DNA from: Bacteroidota bacterium
Lineage (GTDB): Bacteria > Bacteroidota > Bacteroidia > Chitinophagales > Chitinophagaceae
Direction of reading: 5' to 3'
Assembly: GCA_023433755.1 (NCBI GenBank)
Contig: JAEYUA010000006.1
Coordinates: 1-10,450 of the forward strand
DNA length: 10,450 nucleotides
The position numbers were made by a program, and so were the translations under genes. Under the pieces are notes generated by a model. The model was not told the origin of the DNA. It saw only the letters and a list, made by a program, of their open reading frames with translations, and made no database searches. How positions within the stretch are numbered: position 1 is the first letter of the stretch; every line of letters starts with the position of its first letter. Below are positions 1 through 6,854 of this stretch, in pieces.

Positions 1-237
1 AACATCAGCTTCAGCTTTAACCACGACAACCAGGTGGCAGGCACCTATCCAATGGCTACAATGAATGTGCAGACCTTCCAGCAGGTGGTTCTGAACAATG
101 CGGCGAACGTGGTGGTGACCAATTTCCCGGCCAGTGTGGGACAGTTCTACGAAGGCAGTTTCAGCGGGTCCTTCACCATTGGCAGCACAGTACACAATGT
201 TACAAACGGGCAGTTCAGGATCCGGAAAGATTTCTGA
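1..237 (+). CDS. 3' end of a secreted protein, paralog of the downstream lipoprotein (partial)
   Basis: Frame 1 is open from the window edge to a TGA at 235-237, giving 78 visible residues. The first codons read through without a stop, so the GTG at 34 is not the start and the N-terminus lies outside the window. The visible part aligns by eye with residues 515-594 of the lipoprotein that follows. Shared blocks are HD-x-QVAGTY near the beginning, FPA-x-x-G-x-[FY]YEG-x-FSGS in the middle and TNG-x-FR at the end. Both proteins end a few residues after that last block, with a basic tail. This makes the two genes tandem copies of one family, at least over this terminal domain, which is beta-strand-like and rich in Gly, Ser, Thr and aromatic residues. 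Export is inferred from the paralog; no signal peptide can be seen here. The function is unknown. A strong terminator follows. Confidence 0.85.
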   Translation, partial: NISFSFNHDNQVAGTYPMATMNVQTFQQVVLNNAANVVVTNFPASVGQFYEGSFSGSFTIGSTVHNVTNGQFRIRKDF

Positions 238-276
238 TCAATATAGATTTTTATCTGGATGGGTTAACAGTTATGT

Positions 277-306
277 GGAGGAGCCGGAAGCGGCTCCTCC
301 TTCTTT
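277..306 (+). terminator. Rho-independent terminator
   Basis: A perfect 10-bp GC-rich stem (277-286 pairs with 291-300) closes a GAAG loop and is followed by TTCTTT. It lies 40 bases after the stop of the partial gene and 72 bases before the next start, so it should end transcription of the first paralog and make the next gene depend on its own promoter. I found no convincing TAnnTTTG box in 307-372. Confidence 0.85.
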
Positions 307-372
307 ATAATATTTCTTATTTTACCCAACCCTTCACCGCTATGTGAGGTATATATCCTAAAATCATCGATC

Positions 373-2157
373 ATGAGATTATTGCGTGCCTTTGCCCTCT
401 TATTCACTGCAGTTCTGTTTTTCCAATGCCAGAAAGAACTCAGTTATGTAGGGAGCGCTGATCCCAAACCCGCTATCCCGGCTCCCATAGCCGCTACCGT
501 GCAGGGGAATATAACTGATGAAAACGGCCAGCCAGCCGCTGGTGTTAATATCCGTGTGGGAAATAAATCAGCGGTTACAGATGTAAAAGGTTATTTCCGC
601 ATTAAGGATGCTGACCTGGATAAATATACCTCTCTTGTAGTGGCTGAAAAGAATGGTTATTTCAAAGGACTGCGAAGCTTCAGCGCTACCTCTGGTGTCA
701 ATCACATCGAAATCCAGCTTCTTAAAAAAGATCTTGCCGGAACTGTTGATGCCGTGGCGGGGGGAGAAGCTCAAACCAGCAATGGATTTAAAATAAACCT
801 CCCTGCAAACGGAATCGTGATGGCAAACGGCGGTGGCGCCTATACAGGTACCGTAAATGTTTTTGCCAGTTTTATAGATCCTACACAGCCAGCTATCACC
901 CGTACCGTGCCCGGTTCTTTTTTGGCTGATGATAAAAACGGGGGGCGTGTTACCCTGGCTTCTTATGGTATGATGGCTGTAGAACTGGAAACTCCGTCGG
1001 GCGATAAGCTCCAGATCAAACCGGGATCAAAAGCAAAACTAACGTCTCCCATCCCTTCCTCTCTACAATCATCCGCCCCTTCAAGTATAGCGCTCTGGTA
1101 TGTTGATGAATCAAAGGGCATCTGGAAGGAAGAAGGCAGCGCCCAAAAATCAGGGAATCAATACACCGGGGAAGTTTCTCATTTTTCTTTCTGGAACTGT
1201 GATGTGGGAATTCCTTCGGTTAATCTCAGCATGACTTTAAAAAACAACGCTGGCCAGCCAGTGGTTCATGCTCTTGTCAAGCTCAGGGTTACAACCCCTT
1301 TCCCCAGTTTATCATTTGGCTTCACGGATTCACTTGGCCAGGTAAGTGGGCTAGTACCAATGAACCAGCCGATCAGCATGGAAGTTTCCGGAAACTGTGA
1401 TAATGTGGTTTTTAACCAGGCGATCGGTCCCTTCAGCCAGGATACTGATATGGGAGATGTGGTTCTGCCAACAGGCACCCCTTCCCTGGTTACTATCACC
1501 GGCACCCTGCTTAATTGCAACAGCAGCCCGGTAGGAACCGGTTTTGTAATGCTGAATTTTGGAAATGTGGTCCGTTATGATGCGGTGGATGCCAATGGTG
1601 TTTTCAATATTTCCCTGGTGGCCTGTTCTTCTACCTCAAATAGTTTCGAACTAATTGGAATAGATGGCAGCGGAATGCAACAAAGTGCAGTATACAATGG
1701 TACCGTAACTGGAGCTACTACTAACGTAGGAAATATCAATGCATGTGGTTCCACTGTAGACCAGTTCATCAGTTTTACTCTCGATGGAACCTCGTATAGT
1801 TTCACACCACCATTGGATTCAATGGTTGGCCGCACTATTACAGATACTTCAGGAACCGGCTGGCATACTGTGGTGGGTGCATTCAGGAAAAATGGTCCCG
1901 TTACCACCCATTCAGTCTATGTAAATTTCCCTCATGATCTCCAGGTGGCAGGTACGTATAATGCTGATATAGCTATTGGTTATCCTCCGCAGCAAATGAC
2001 ATCATCGCAGGGATTGCTACCAATCACCACTATTATCACACAGTTCCCTGCTGCTATCGGAGATTATTATGAAGGAAATTTTTCAGGCTCATATACGGAA
2101 AATGGTAGTTTGAGAACCATCACCAATGGCATATTCAGGTTGAAGAGGAAACAATAA
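373..2157 (+). CDS. Multidomain lipoprotein with carboxypeptidase-regulatory-like domain
   Basis: This 594-residue protein starts with a type II signal peptide: basic MRLLR, a hydrophobic core, and a lipobox ending FFQC with the lipidated Cys at 19. The mature end, CQKE, is typical of Bacteroidota lipoproteins, and the QKE may help surface export. Residues ~41-118 form a carboxypeptidase-regulatory-like beta-sandwich (GNITDENGQPAAGV, then TDVKGYFRI). Residues ~119-278 resemble modules that often follow it in this phylum: a Gly-rich strand region, a VPGSF turn, then IALWYVDESKGIWKEEG and VSHFSFWNCD. Residues ~280-365 and ~370-460 look like further Ig-like repeats. Five Cys remain after the lipobox (276, 342, 382, 418, 458), so disulfides are possible. 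Residues 515-594 match the end of the upstream partial gene. No catalytic motif is visible; a surface binding or structural role is inference. The ATG at 373 is the only start that gives the signal peptide. Confidence 0.88.
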   Translation: MRLLRAFALLFTAVLFFQCQKELSYVGSADPKPAIPAPIAATVQGNITDENGQPAAGVNIRVGNKSAVTDVKGYFRIKDADLDKYTSLVVAEKNGYFKGLRSFSATSGVNHIEIQLLKKDLAGTVDAVAGGEAQTSNGFKINLPANGIVMANGGGAYTGTVNVFASFIDPTQPAITRTVPGSFLADDKNGGRVTLASYGMMAVELETPSGDKLQIKPGSKAKLTSPIPSSLQSSAPSSIALWYVDESKGIWKEEGSAQKSGNQYTGEVSHFSFWNCDVGIPSVNLSMTLKNNAGQPVVHALVKLRVTTPFPSLSFGFTDSLGQVSGLVPMNQPISMEVSGNCDNVVFNQAIGPFSQDTDMGDVVLPTGTPSLVTITGTLLNCNSSPVGTGFVMLNFGNVVRYDAVDANGVFNISLVACSSTSNSFELIGIDGSGMQQSAVYNGTVTGATTNVGNINACGSTVDQFISFTLDGTSYSFTPPLDSMVGRTITDTSGTGWHTVVGAFRKNGPVTTHSVYVNFPHDLQVAGTYNADIAIGYPPQQMTSSQGLLPITTIITQFPAAIGDYYEGNFSGSYTENGSLRTITNGIFRLKRKQ

Positions 2158-2170
2158 ATTTTAAATAGTC

Positions 2171-2199
2171 ACAGCCAGTTCTGAATGACTGGCTGTTTC
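2171..2199 (+). terminator. Hairpin, probable weak terminator or attenuator before the sigma gene
   Basis: A perfect 9-bp inverted repeat (2171-2179 with 2188-2196) has an 8-base loop, followed by only a short T run and then CC. It starts 13 bases after the lipoprotein stop and ends 14 bases before the TTG start of the sigma gene. The short T tract makes it a weaker terminator than the ones at 277 and 9783. It may let some lipoprotein transcripts continue into the sigma/anti-sigma pair, or affect translation of the sigma gene. Those roles are inference. Confidence 0.55.
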
Positions 2200-2210
2200 C
2201 CTATAATCTT

Positions 2211-2765
2211 TTGAACCAGGAGATACAGGAAATAGATATCATCAGCGGTTGCAGAAAAGGAAACCGGAAGGCCCAGGAACAGTTGTACAAAAACTATTAC
2301 AGGGCAATGGTATCCTTATGCCTGCGGTACACTAAAAATGAGCATGATGCGGTGGAAGTGCTGAACATTGGGTTTTTAAAAGTGTTCAATAATATGCAAC
2401 GGTACGAACCAGCAAAGGCAAGCCTTTATACCTGGATTCGTACCATTGTCATTAATAGCTGTATCGATTTTATCAAGGCCAAACAAAAACGTGAACCTGT
2501 CAGGGAATTATCAGAAGCTGTGGAAGTGCATATCGGGGCTGAAGTACTGGATAAAATGAAAGCCAACGAACTGCTGCAACTGGCAAGAGAACTCCCGCCT
2601 GCCACCCAGGCGGTTTTTAATCTGTATGTTATGGAAGGCTATAATCATAAAGAGATCGGGAAATTGCTCGGCATTACGGAAGGCACCAGTAAATGGCATT
2701 TAAGCGAGGCAAGGAAAAGCCTGCAACAAAAAATCATCACCCAGGAATTTAAAATGCATGGATAA
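2211..2765 (+). CDS. ECF-family RNA polymerase sigma factor
   Basis: This 184-residue protein has the two-domain ECF sigma-70 layout. Region 2 spans ~20-92, with AQEQLYKNYYRAM at its start, an acidic helix (NEHDAVEVLNIGFLKVF) and the -10-recognition part YTWIRTIVINSCIDFIK. Region 4 spans ~125-175 with a helix-turn-helix (NHKEIGKLLGI, then GTSKWHLSEARKSL). It should direct RNA polymerase to a specific promoter set. The start is taken as TTG at 2211. The frame is open only from 2169, contains no ATG or GTG before it, and the first in-frame ATG (residue 33) would remove the start of region 2. The 3' end overlaps the next gene by 8 bases (ATGGATAA), the usual arrangement for a sigma factor translationally coupled to its anti-sigma. 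Neither its regulon nor its own promoter can be read with confidence. Confidence 0.92.
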   Translation: MNQEIQEIDIISGCRKGNRKAQEQLYKNYYRAMVSLCLRYTKNEHDAVEVLNIGFLKVFNNMQRYEPAKASLYTWIRTIVINSCIDFIKAKQKREPVRELSEAVEVHIGAEVLDKMKANELLQLARELPPATQAVFNLYVMEGYNHKEIGKLLGITEGTSKWHLSEARKSLQQKIITQEFKMHG

Positions 2766-4170
2766 ACATCAACCATACCGGGAATTCGAGGAAGATATCC
2801 CGCTGCCAGACCAGGAGAAAGCCTGGCAGTTGATGAAGGAAAAACTCGAAGAGGATAAAAAGCGAAGACTGCTGCCACCATTTGTACTGAACTGTGCCGG
2901 GTGGGGCGTTTTACTATTATTATTAATGGCAGGTGCCTGGTTCATTTTCAAAAAAGATGGTTCCGGTACAAGCAGAGATAATACTTCTATAAAAAGAGAA
3001 GTGCTTCGCGATGGTAAAACCATACCGGTTGCACCATACCAACCTGTACATCCAGAAAAAACCACCGGCGGTGTTACTCCTGAACAATCCCTTACAACCG
3101 CACCTGGTTTACAAGATGAAATGGTAGAAAGCAAACCCTCGATTTCACCAGGCAAAAATGAAGATCATCTAAATGATTTGAACAGTCATCAGGAAAAACA
3201 ACCTGAAAAGTTTTCAGTTCAAACAAAAAAGAACCCGGTCATCTCCCGGAAAAGAGTTCAGACTCCAGAACCAGGGCTGAACGAAGAGAAGAGAAATGAA
3301 GAGGAAATCAAGAGTACCCAAGTGAATAAAAATGATGAGGCCAATCAGAATACAGTAGATGTGGATCCTTTAAAAAAATCAGGACAGGATTCCTTATCAG
3401 GCAGGAAGGCAGCAAAGGACATTCAAAAAAAACCGGCAGACAGCATTGTGAAAAAAGATTCGGTTAGCGTGGTTCCCCCGGAAGAGTTAAAGAAAGCCAG
3501 TGATCCAAAAAAGAAAACTTACGTGTTCAGCGCCGGCCTGGGATTGCAGCAGCAGATCCCTTTTGCCGGGCAGTCTTCCGTTCCTTATAATTATTATGGC
3601 AGGAAGAGTTCATTGTCAGACTATATTCCATCCATTTATGCAAGGTTCGAAAAAAAGGACAAATGGTTTATTATGGGTGAATTCAGGTTTGGTGCACCGC
3701 AGTCGCTGAAAGAATTTTCTTTCAGCAGGCAGACAAAATTCGACACCACCAGCAACCTGCTTACCACCACTACCATGAAGTTGAAGAAAACTTATTATCA
3801 CCAGTTGCCACTAAGTTTCAACTATTATGTAAAGCCCGGATGGTCTGTTGGGGCAGGAGCCATCTACAGCAGGTTTTATGGAGCGGTCACAGAACGTGAG
3901 ATCAATAATCTGGATGTGCAAACCCAAACGGCAACCGTTACCAAGCAGATCGCCAGGGTGCAGCATTTCACGGATTCATTTCTTTATAAAACTCAGTTGC
4001 ATTTTCTACTGCAAACAGATGTGCAATGGAAAAGGTTCAATGTTGGTTTACGTTATACAAAAGACCTGCAGCCTTATATCAGGTACACGCAGCCTGATGG
4101 AAGAATCAACGAGGAAAAGAATGCTTCATTTCAACTGATATTACGGTATCGTTTGTGGGATTCTGACTGA
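2758..4170 (+). CDS. Putative dual-membrane-spanning anti-sigma factor with C-terminal beta-barrel-like domain
   Basis: The 470 residues divide into four parts. Residues 1-40 are a charged, helical cytoplasmic segment (EKAWQLMKEKLEEDKKRR), of the kind seen in short Bacteroidota anti-sigma domains. Residues ~42-64 are one transmembrane helix with KKRR on its inner side. Residues ~66-253 are a low-complexity linker rich in Lys, Glu, Ser, Asn, Gln and Pro, long enough to cross the periplasm. Residues ~255-470 alternate polar and hydrophobic/aromatic residues (YVFSAGLGLQQ, WFIMGEFRFG, YYHQLPLSFNYYV, FQLILRYRLW) as in a small outer-membrane barrel. This matches the dual membrane-spanning anti-sigma (Dma) proteins reported in Bacteroides thetaiotaomicron, where inner-membrane anti-sigma and outer-membrane barrel form one chain. 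The ATG at 2758 overlaps the sigma gene, so the two are surely co-translated. The anti-sigma role follows from context and architecture; there is no zinc-binding HxxxCxxC motif. A plain outer-membrane-beta-barrel annotation is the alternative. Confidence 0.8.
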   Translation: MDKHQPYREFEEDIPLPDQEKAWQLMKEKLEEDKKRRLLPPFVLNCAGWGVLLLLLMAGAWFIFKKDGSGTSRDNTSIKREVLRDGKTIPVAPYQPVHPEKTTGGVTPEQSLTTAPGLQDEMVESKPSISPGKNEDHLNDLNSHQEKQPEKFSVQTKKNPVISRKRVQTPEPGLNEEKRNEEEIKSTQVNKNDEANQNTVDVDPLKKSGQDSLSGRKAAKDIQKKPADSIVKKDSVSVVPPEELKKASDPKKKTYVFSAGLGLQQQIPFAGQSSVPYNYYGRKSSLSDYIPSIYARFEKKDKWFIMGEFRFGAPQSLKEFSFSRQTKFDTTSNLLTTTTMKLKKTYYHQLPLSFNYYVKPGWSVGAGAIYSRFYGAVTEREINNLDVQTQTATVTKQIARVQHFTDSFLYKTQLHFLLQTDVQWKRFNVGLRYTKDLQPYIRYTQPDGRINEEKNASFQLILRYRLWDSD

Positions 4171-6012
4171 TCAGCGGCTGAACATTTTTTCAAGCTGGCC
4201 TTTATGTAGTTCAATGAAGGAAGGCCTGCCTGATGGAGAGATGTTCGGCTGCCCGCACTGGAACAGTTCCTGCACAAGGTTCTTCATCTCTTTTTCTCCC
4301 AGGGGCATTCCAGATTTTATCGATTGCTGCCAGGCAATCGTGCGCATGAGTTTTTCCCTCCTGGTAAGTGAGAGTTCCGTATTAAAATGTTTGTATTGCT
4401 CCAGTATTTTTTCCAGGATCATTTTTTCATTCCCCGCTTCCACATCGGCGGGTGTACCCTGGATCACGAATGCATTTTTTCCAAAAGGCTCTACCAGGTA
4501 TCCCATCTGCCGGAGGTCAGGTAATAATTCATGAAGCAGGGCAGCATCCTGTTGGGAGGGTTCAAAAGTGGCTGGAAAAAGACTTCTTTGTGTGATGATG
4601 GCTTTCCCGTTCATGGAAGCGGACAATCTTTCATAGATCACTCTTTCGTGAGCATACTGCTGGTGCACCAGGTAAAAACGGTCACGCAGCGGCACCAGGA
4701 TATACATATTAAAAAGCTGGAGGAGATTACCCCTGGCTTCATTCTCCATTTCAATGGAAACTAACTGCTGTACCGGCATCGGAGTTTCGTCTGCCTGCCT
4801 GATGAACCGGCCCAATGACTGGAACGACTGGTCGGGAGCTGAAGTAGGAGAAGGCCAGCGATCTGAAGGCAGATCAATTTTATGTGCCTGGTTGGCTTCA
4901 GTGAAAGTTTGGAAGATGGAAGTCCCGGCAGCCGCTGTTCTTTTATCTTCTGTAAATGGTTTTTGAATCGATTCGAGTTGTTGAATGGAAGTGTCCAGCT
5001 CAAAATCAAGTGTAGGCGTAATGCTGAATTGGGCGAGTGCGTGTTTCACGGCTGCCTGCACAAAAGCATATACAATCTTTTCATCCTCGAACTTGATCTC
5101 CTGCTTGGTAGGATGCACGTTTACATCCACCTGCGTGGGATCAAGGTCAATGAACAACACGTACATCGGGAAGCTGTCTGAACCTATCATATCCTGGTAA
5201 GCATGCATGATGGCATGGTTCAGGTAAGGGCTTTTAATGAAACGGTTATTCACAAAAAAATACTGATCGCCCCTGGTTTTTTTAGCTGTTTCCGGTTTGC
5301 CGGCAAATCCATGAATGTTGAGGTAATCAGTTTCTTCTTTTACAGTTACCAGCTTTGCATTGTAATGATTGCCGAGTACCTGCAGGATCCTTTGTTTGAG
5401 GCTGCCTGCTTCAAGATGAAAAATCTGCTGCCCGTTGCTGGTCATGGAAAAGAAAATGGAAGGAAAGGCCAGCGCCACCCGGATGAATTCATCAATGATA
5501 TGGCGCATTTCGGCTGCATTGCTCTTCAGAAAATTCCTGCGCGCCGGCACATTGAAAAAAAGATTCTTCATGCAGATGCTGGTACCATTTGCACTGGCAA
5601 CAGGCGTTTGCCTTATTACCTGGCTGTTCTCTACTTCGATGAGTGTGCCCGTTTCATCCTCAGCTCTTTTGGTTTTCAGTTCTACCTGGGCCACTGCTGC
5701 AATGGAAGCCAGTGCTTCACCACGGAAACCCATGGTGCGGATATGAAAAAGATCATCAATATTGCGGATCTTGGAAGTGGCATGCCTTTCAAAACACATC
5801 CTGGCATCCATTTCACTCATGCCCGAACCATTATCAATCACCTGGATCAAAGCCTTGCCTGCATCATTCACAAAAAGTTTGATCTCTGTAGCACCTGAAT
5901 CCACGGCATTTTCCAGCAGTTCCTTTACGGCGCTGGCAGGCCGCTGGATCACTTCACCTGCTGCTATCTGGTTGGCAATATTATCGGGGAGTAATTGTAT
6001 TCGGTCTGCCAC
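4171..6012 (-). CDS. mutL: DNA mismatch repair protein MutL
   Basis: This 613-residue protein couples MutS mismatch recognition to strand incision. The N-terminal GHKL ATPase is intact: IANQIAAGEVIQRPASAVKE, catalytic Glu31 and Mg-binding Asn35 in KELLENAVDSG, D60-x-G-x-G, FERHATSKI (74-82) and GFRGEALASI (95-104). The transducer domain keeps NVHPTKQEIKF (298-308). A variable linker (~330-425) leads to the MutL C-terminal dimerisation domain (~425-613). The endonuclease motifs expected in MutH-lacking bacteria look replaced: H450-Q-Q-Y where DQHA is usual, AWQ (560-562) where ACR/ACK is usual, and SPSGRP (592-597) where CPHGRP is usual. GTG at 6012 is the start: a stop lies three codons upstream and the family's N-terminus begins here; AAGGA sits just before it. 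The gene is convergent with the anti-sigma gene, with no gap between stop codons. Confidence 0.97.
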   Translation of the reverse strand: MADRIQLLPDNIANQIAAGEVIQRPASAVKELLENAVDSGATEIKLFVNDAGKALIQVIDNGSGMSEMDARMCFERHATSKIRNIDDLFHIRTMGFRGEALASIAAVAQVELKTKRAEDETGTLIEVENSQVIRQTPVASANGTSICMKNLFFNVPARRNFLKSNAAEMRHIIDEFIRVALAFPSIFFSMTSNGQQIFHLEAGSLKQRILQVLGNHYNAKLVTVKEETDYLNIHGFAGKPETAKKTRGDQYFFVNNRFIKSPYLNHAIMHAYQDMIGSDSFPMYVLFIDLDPTQVDVNVHPTKQEIKFEDEKIVYAFVQAAVKHALAQFSITPTLDFELDTSIQQLESIQKPFTEDKRTAAAGTSIFQTFTEANQAHKIDLPSDRWPSPTSAPDQSFQSLGRFIRQADETPMPVQQLVSIEMENEARGNLLQLFNMYILVPLRDRFYLVHQQYAHERVIYERLSASMNGKAIITQRSLFPATFEPSQQDAALLHELLPDLRQMGYLVEPFGKNAFVIQGTPADVEAGNEKMILEKILEQYKHFNTELSLTRREKLMRTIAWQQSIKSGMPLGEKEMKNLVQELFQCGQPNISPSGRPSFIELHKGQLEKMFSR

Positions 6013-6030
6013 AGTTCCTTCTTAAGCCTT

Positions 6031-6038
6031 CAAAAATA
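6031..6038 (-). promoter_or_regulatory. Candidate mutL promoter, -7 box
   Basis: Read on the minus strand this is TATTTTTG, an exact match to the Bacteroidota -7 consensus TAnnTTTG. It ends 18 bases before the mutL GTG, so the leader would be about ten bases. I see no clean TTTG -33 element at the usual distance, which keeps the call tentative. A small 6-bp inverted repeat (6058-6063 with 6068-6073) lies just upstream. For the divergent lipoprotein gene the nearest box is TATTTTG at 6134-6140, one base short of the consensus. Confidence 0.4.
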
Positions 6039-6164
6039 CAGAATGCCCTGCAACCCCTAAGGACTTCTCCTTAATTTAATAAAAATCAGTACCGGGGCGG
6101 GTTAAGGGTATTTTTTCAGGGGATTCTTCGTGCTATTTTGTGGACAAATCCTAAGAAAAATCCT

Positions 6165-6758
6165 ATGAAAAGCATCTTGATCCTTTTCGCGGCAGCAATG
6201 TGTTTTAGCGGCTGCAATAAAATGGCCGAAGCCATCATTGATAAAACTAATTCAGAACCCGGTAGTAAGTTCCGAACTTATACAATCAGGACCGGGCAAC
6301 ACTATTGCGAAGGCAATCAATACAGGAATATTTCAACGACGGAGCAAAAATTCAGCGTTCGTTTCGACAGTTCCGCCATTTACCGGACAGCAGATCCGCA
6401 AAACCAGCTTGACATCAATAAACTTTTTGGGTTTTCAGATAACAATGCCGCGCATCACCAATACAGTGCACGTTTTGGATGGCGGTGGAGTAACCAGGCG
6501 CTGAGACTGTTTGCCTACGTTTATAATGACGGTGTGGTGAGTTCGCAGGAACTCACACCTGTTCCCCTTGATACAGATATTCACTGCACCATTAAAGTTT
6601 CCGGGAATAAATATGTCTTTATGGTGAATGATTTCATTTTCGATATGCCCAGAAAGGCAGAGACCGATAAGGCAGTGGGTTACCAGCTTTATCCCTATTT
6701 CGGCGGTGATGAAACCGCTCCTCACGATATTTCTATCCGGATTATGGAAGCAAACTAG
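6165..6758 (+). CDS. Small lipoprotein of unknown function, beta-sandwich-like
   Basis: This 197-residue protein starts at ATG 6165; the frame extends to a TTG at 6138, but only the ATG gives a proper type II signal peptide. That peptide is MK, a hydrophobic core, then FSGC with the lipid Cys at 17. The rest is predominantly beta-strand-like, with alternating pattern and many aromatics: NKLFGFSD, SARFGWRW, LRLFAYVYNDGV, YVFMVNDFIFDM and near the end LYPYFGGDETAPHDISIRI. The pattern of strands ending in a conserved-looking PYFGGDETAPHDI segment recalls concanavalin-like or jelly-roll folds seen in uncharacterised Bacteroidota lipoproteins. No catalytic residues can be assigned. It is divergent from mutL and looks monocistronic, with a palindrome 5 bases after its stop. 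A sugar-binding role would be a guess, so function is left open. Confidence 0.85.
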   Translation: MKSILILFAAAMCFSGCNKMAEAIIDKTNSEPGSKFRTYTIRTGQHYCEGNQYRNISTTEQKFSVRFDSSAIYRTADPQNQLDINKLFGFSDNNAAHHQYSARFGWRWSNQALRLFAYVYNDGVVSSQELTPVPLDTDIHCTIKVSGNKYVFMVNDFIFDMPRKAETDKAVGYQLYPYFGGDETAPHDISIRIMEAN

Positions 6759-6762
6759 CCCC

Positions 6763-6788
6763 AACCTCCGAGGTTGACCTCGGAGGTT
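6763..6788. repeat. Perfect palindromic hairpin, REP-like or terminator
   Basis: A perfect 12-bp inverted repeat (6763-6774 with 6777-6788) has a two-base centre. Each arm is itself nearly symmetric (ACCTC-C-GAGGT on the left, ACCTC-G-GAGGT on the right), so the unit contains four alternating copies of ACCTC/GAGGT. It begins 5 bases after the lipoprotein stop. There is no T run after it, so it is not a textbook terminator, although the stem could stop transcription or protect the 3' end. The self-similar layout suggests a dispersed REP-type repeat. Confidence 0.75.
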
Positions 6789-6854
6789 ATTCACAAGGTT
6801 TTGGGACATCAGCTAAGTGAATTTTGGTAAATTGTGGCTTTTGACGTTCACGAT

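Noticed and set aside
34..36. GTG as the start of the first gene
   Set aside because: The frame is open upstream to position 1 and the sequence before it aligns with the paralog, so it is an internal Val.
2202..2207. TATAAT resembling an E. coli -10 box before the sigma gene
   Set aside because: It would place the transcription start at or inside the TTG start codon, and Bacteroidota promoters use TAnnTTTG rather than TATAAT.
3500..4138. Short plus-strand frames of 69 and 96 residues inside the anti-sigma gene
   Set aside because: They lie out of frame within a complete gene with clear domain structure and show no features of their own.
5203..5898. 231-residue open frame on the plus strand inside mutL
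   Set aside because: It is wholly antisense to well-conserved mutL ATPase and transducer regions, has no recognisable domain, and is explained by the codon pattern of mutL.
6834..6854. TTG start seven codons upstream in the GH3 fusion gene
   Set aside because: It would put an acidic segment before the signal peptide; the ATG at 6855 gives a normal MKR n-region.
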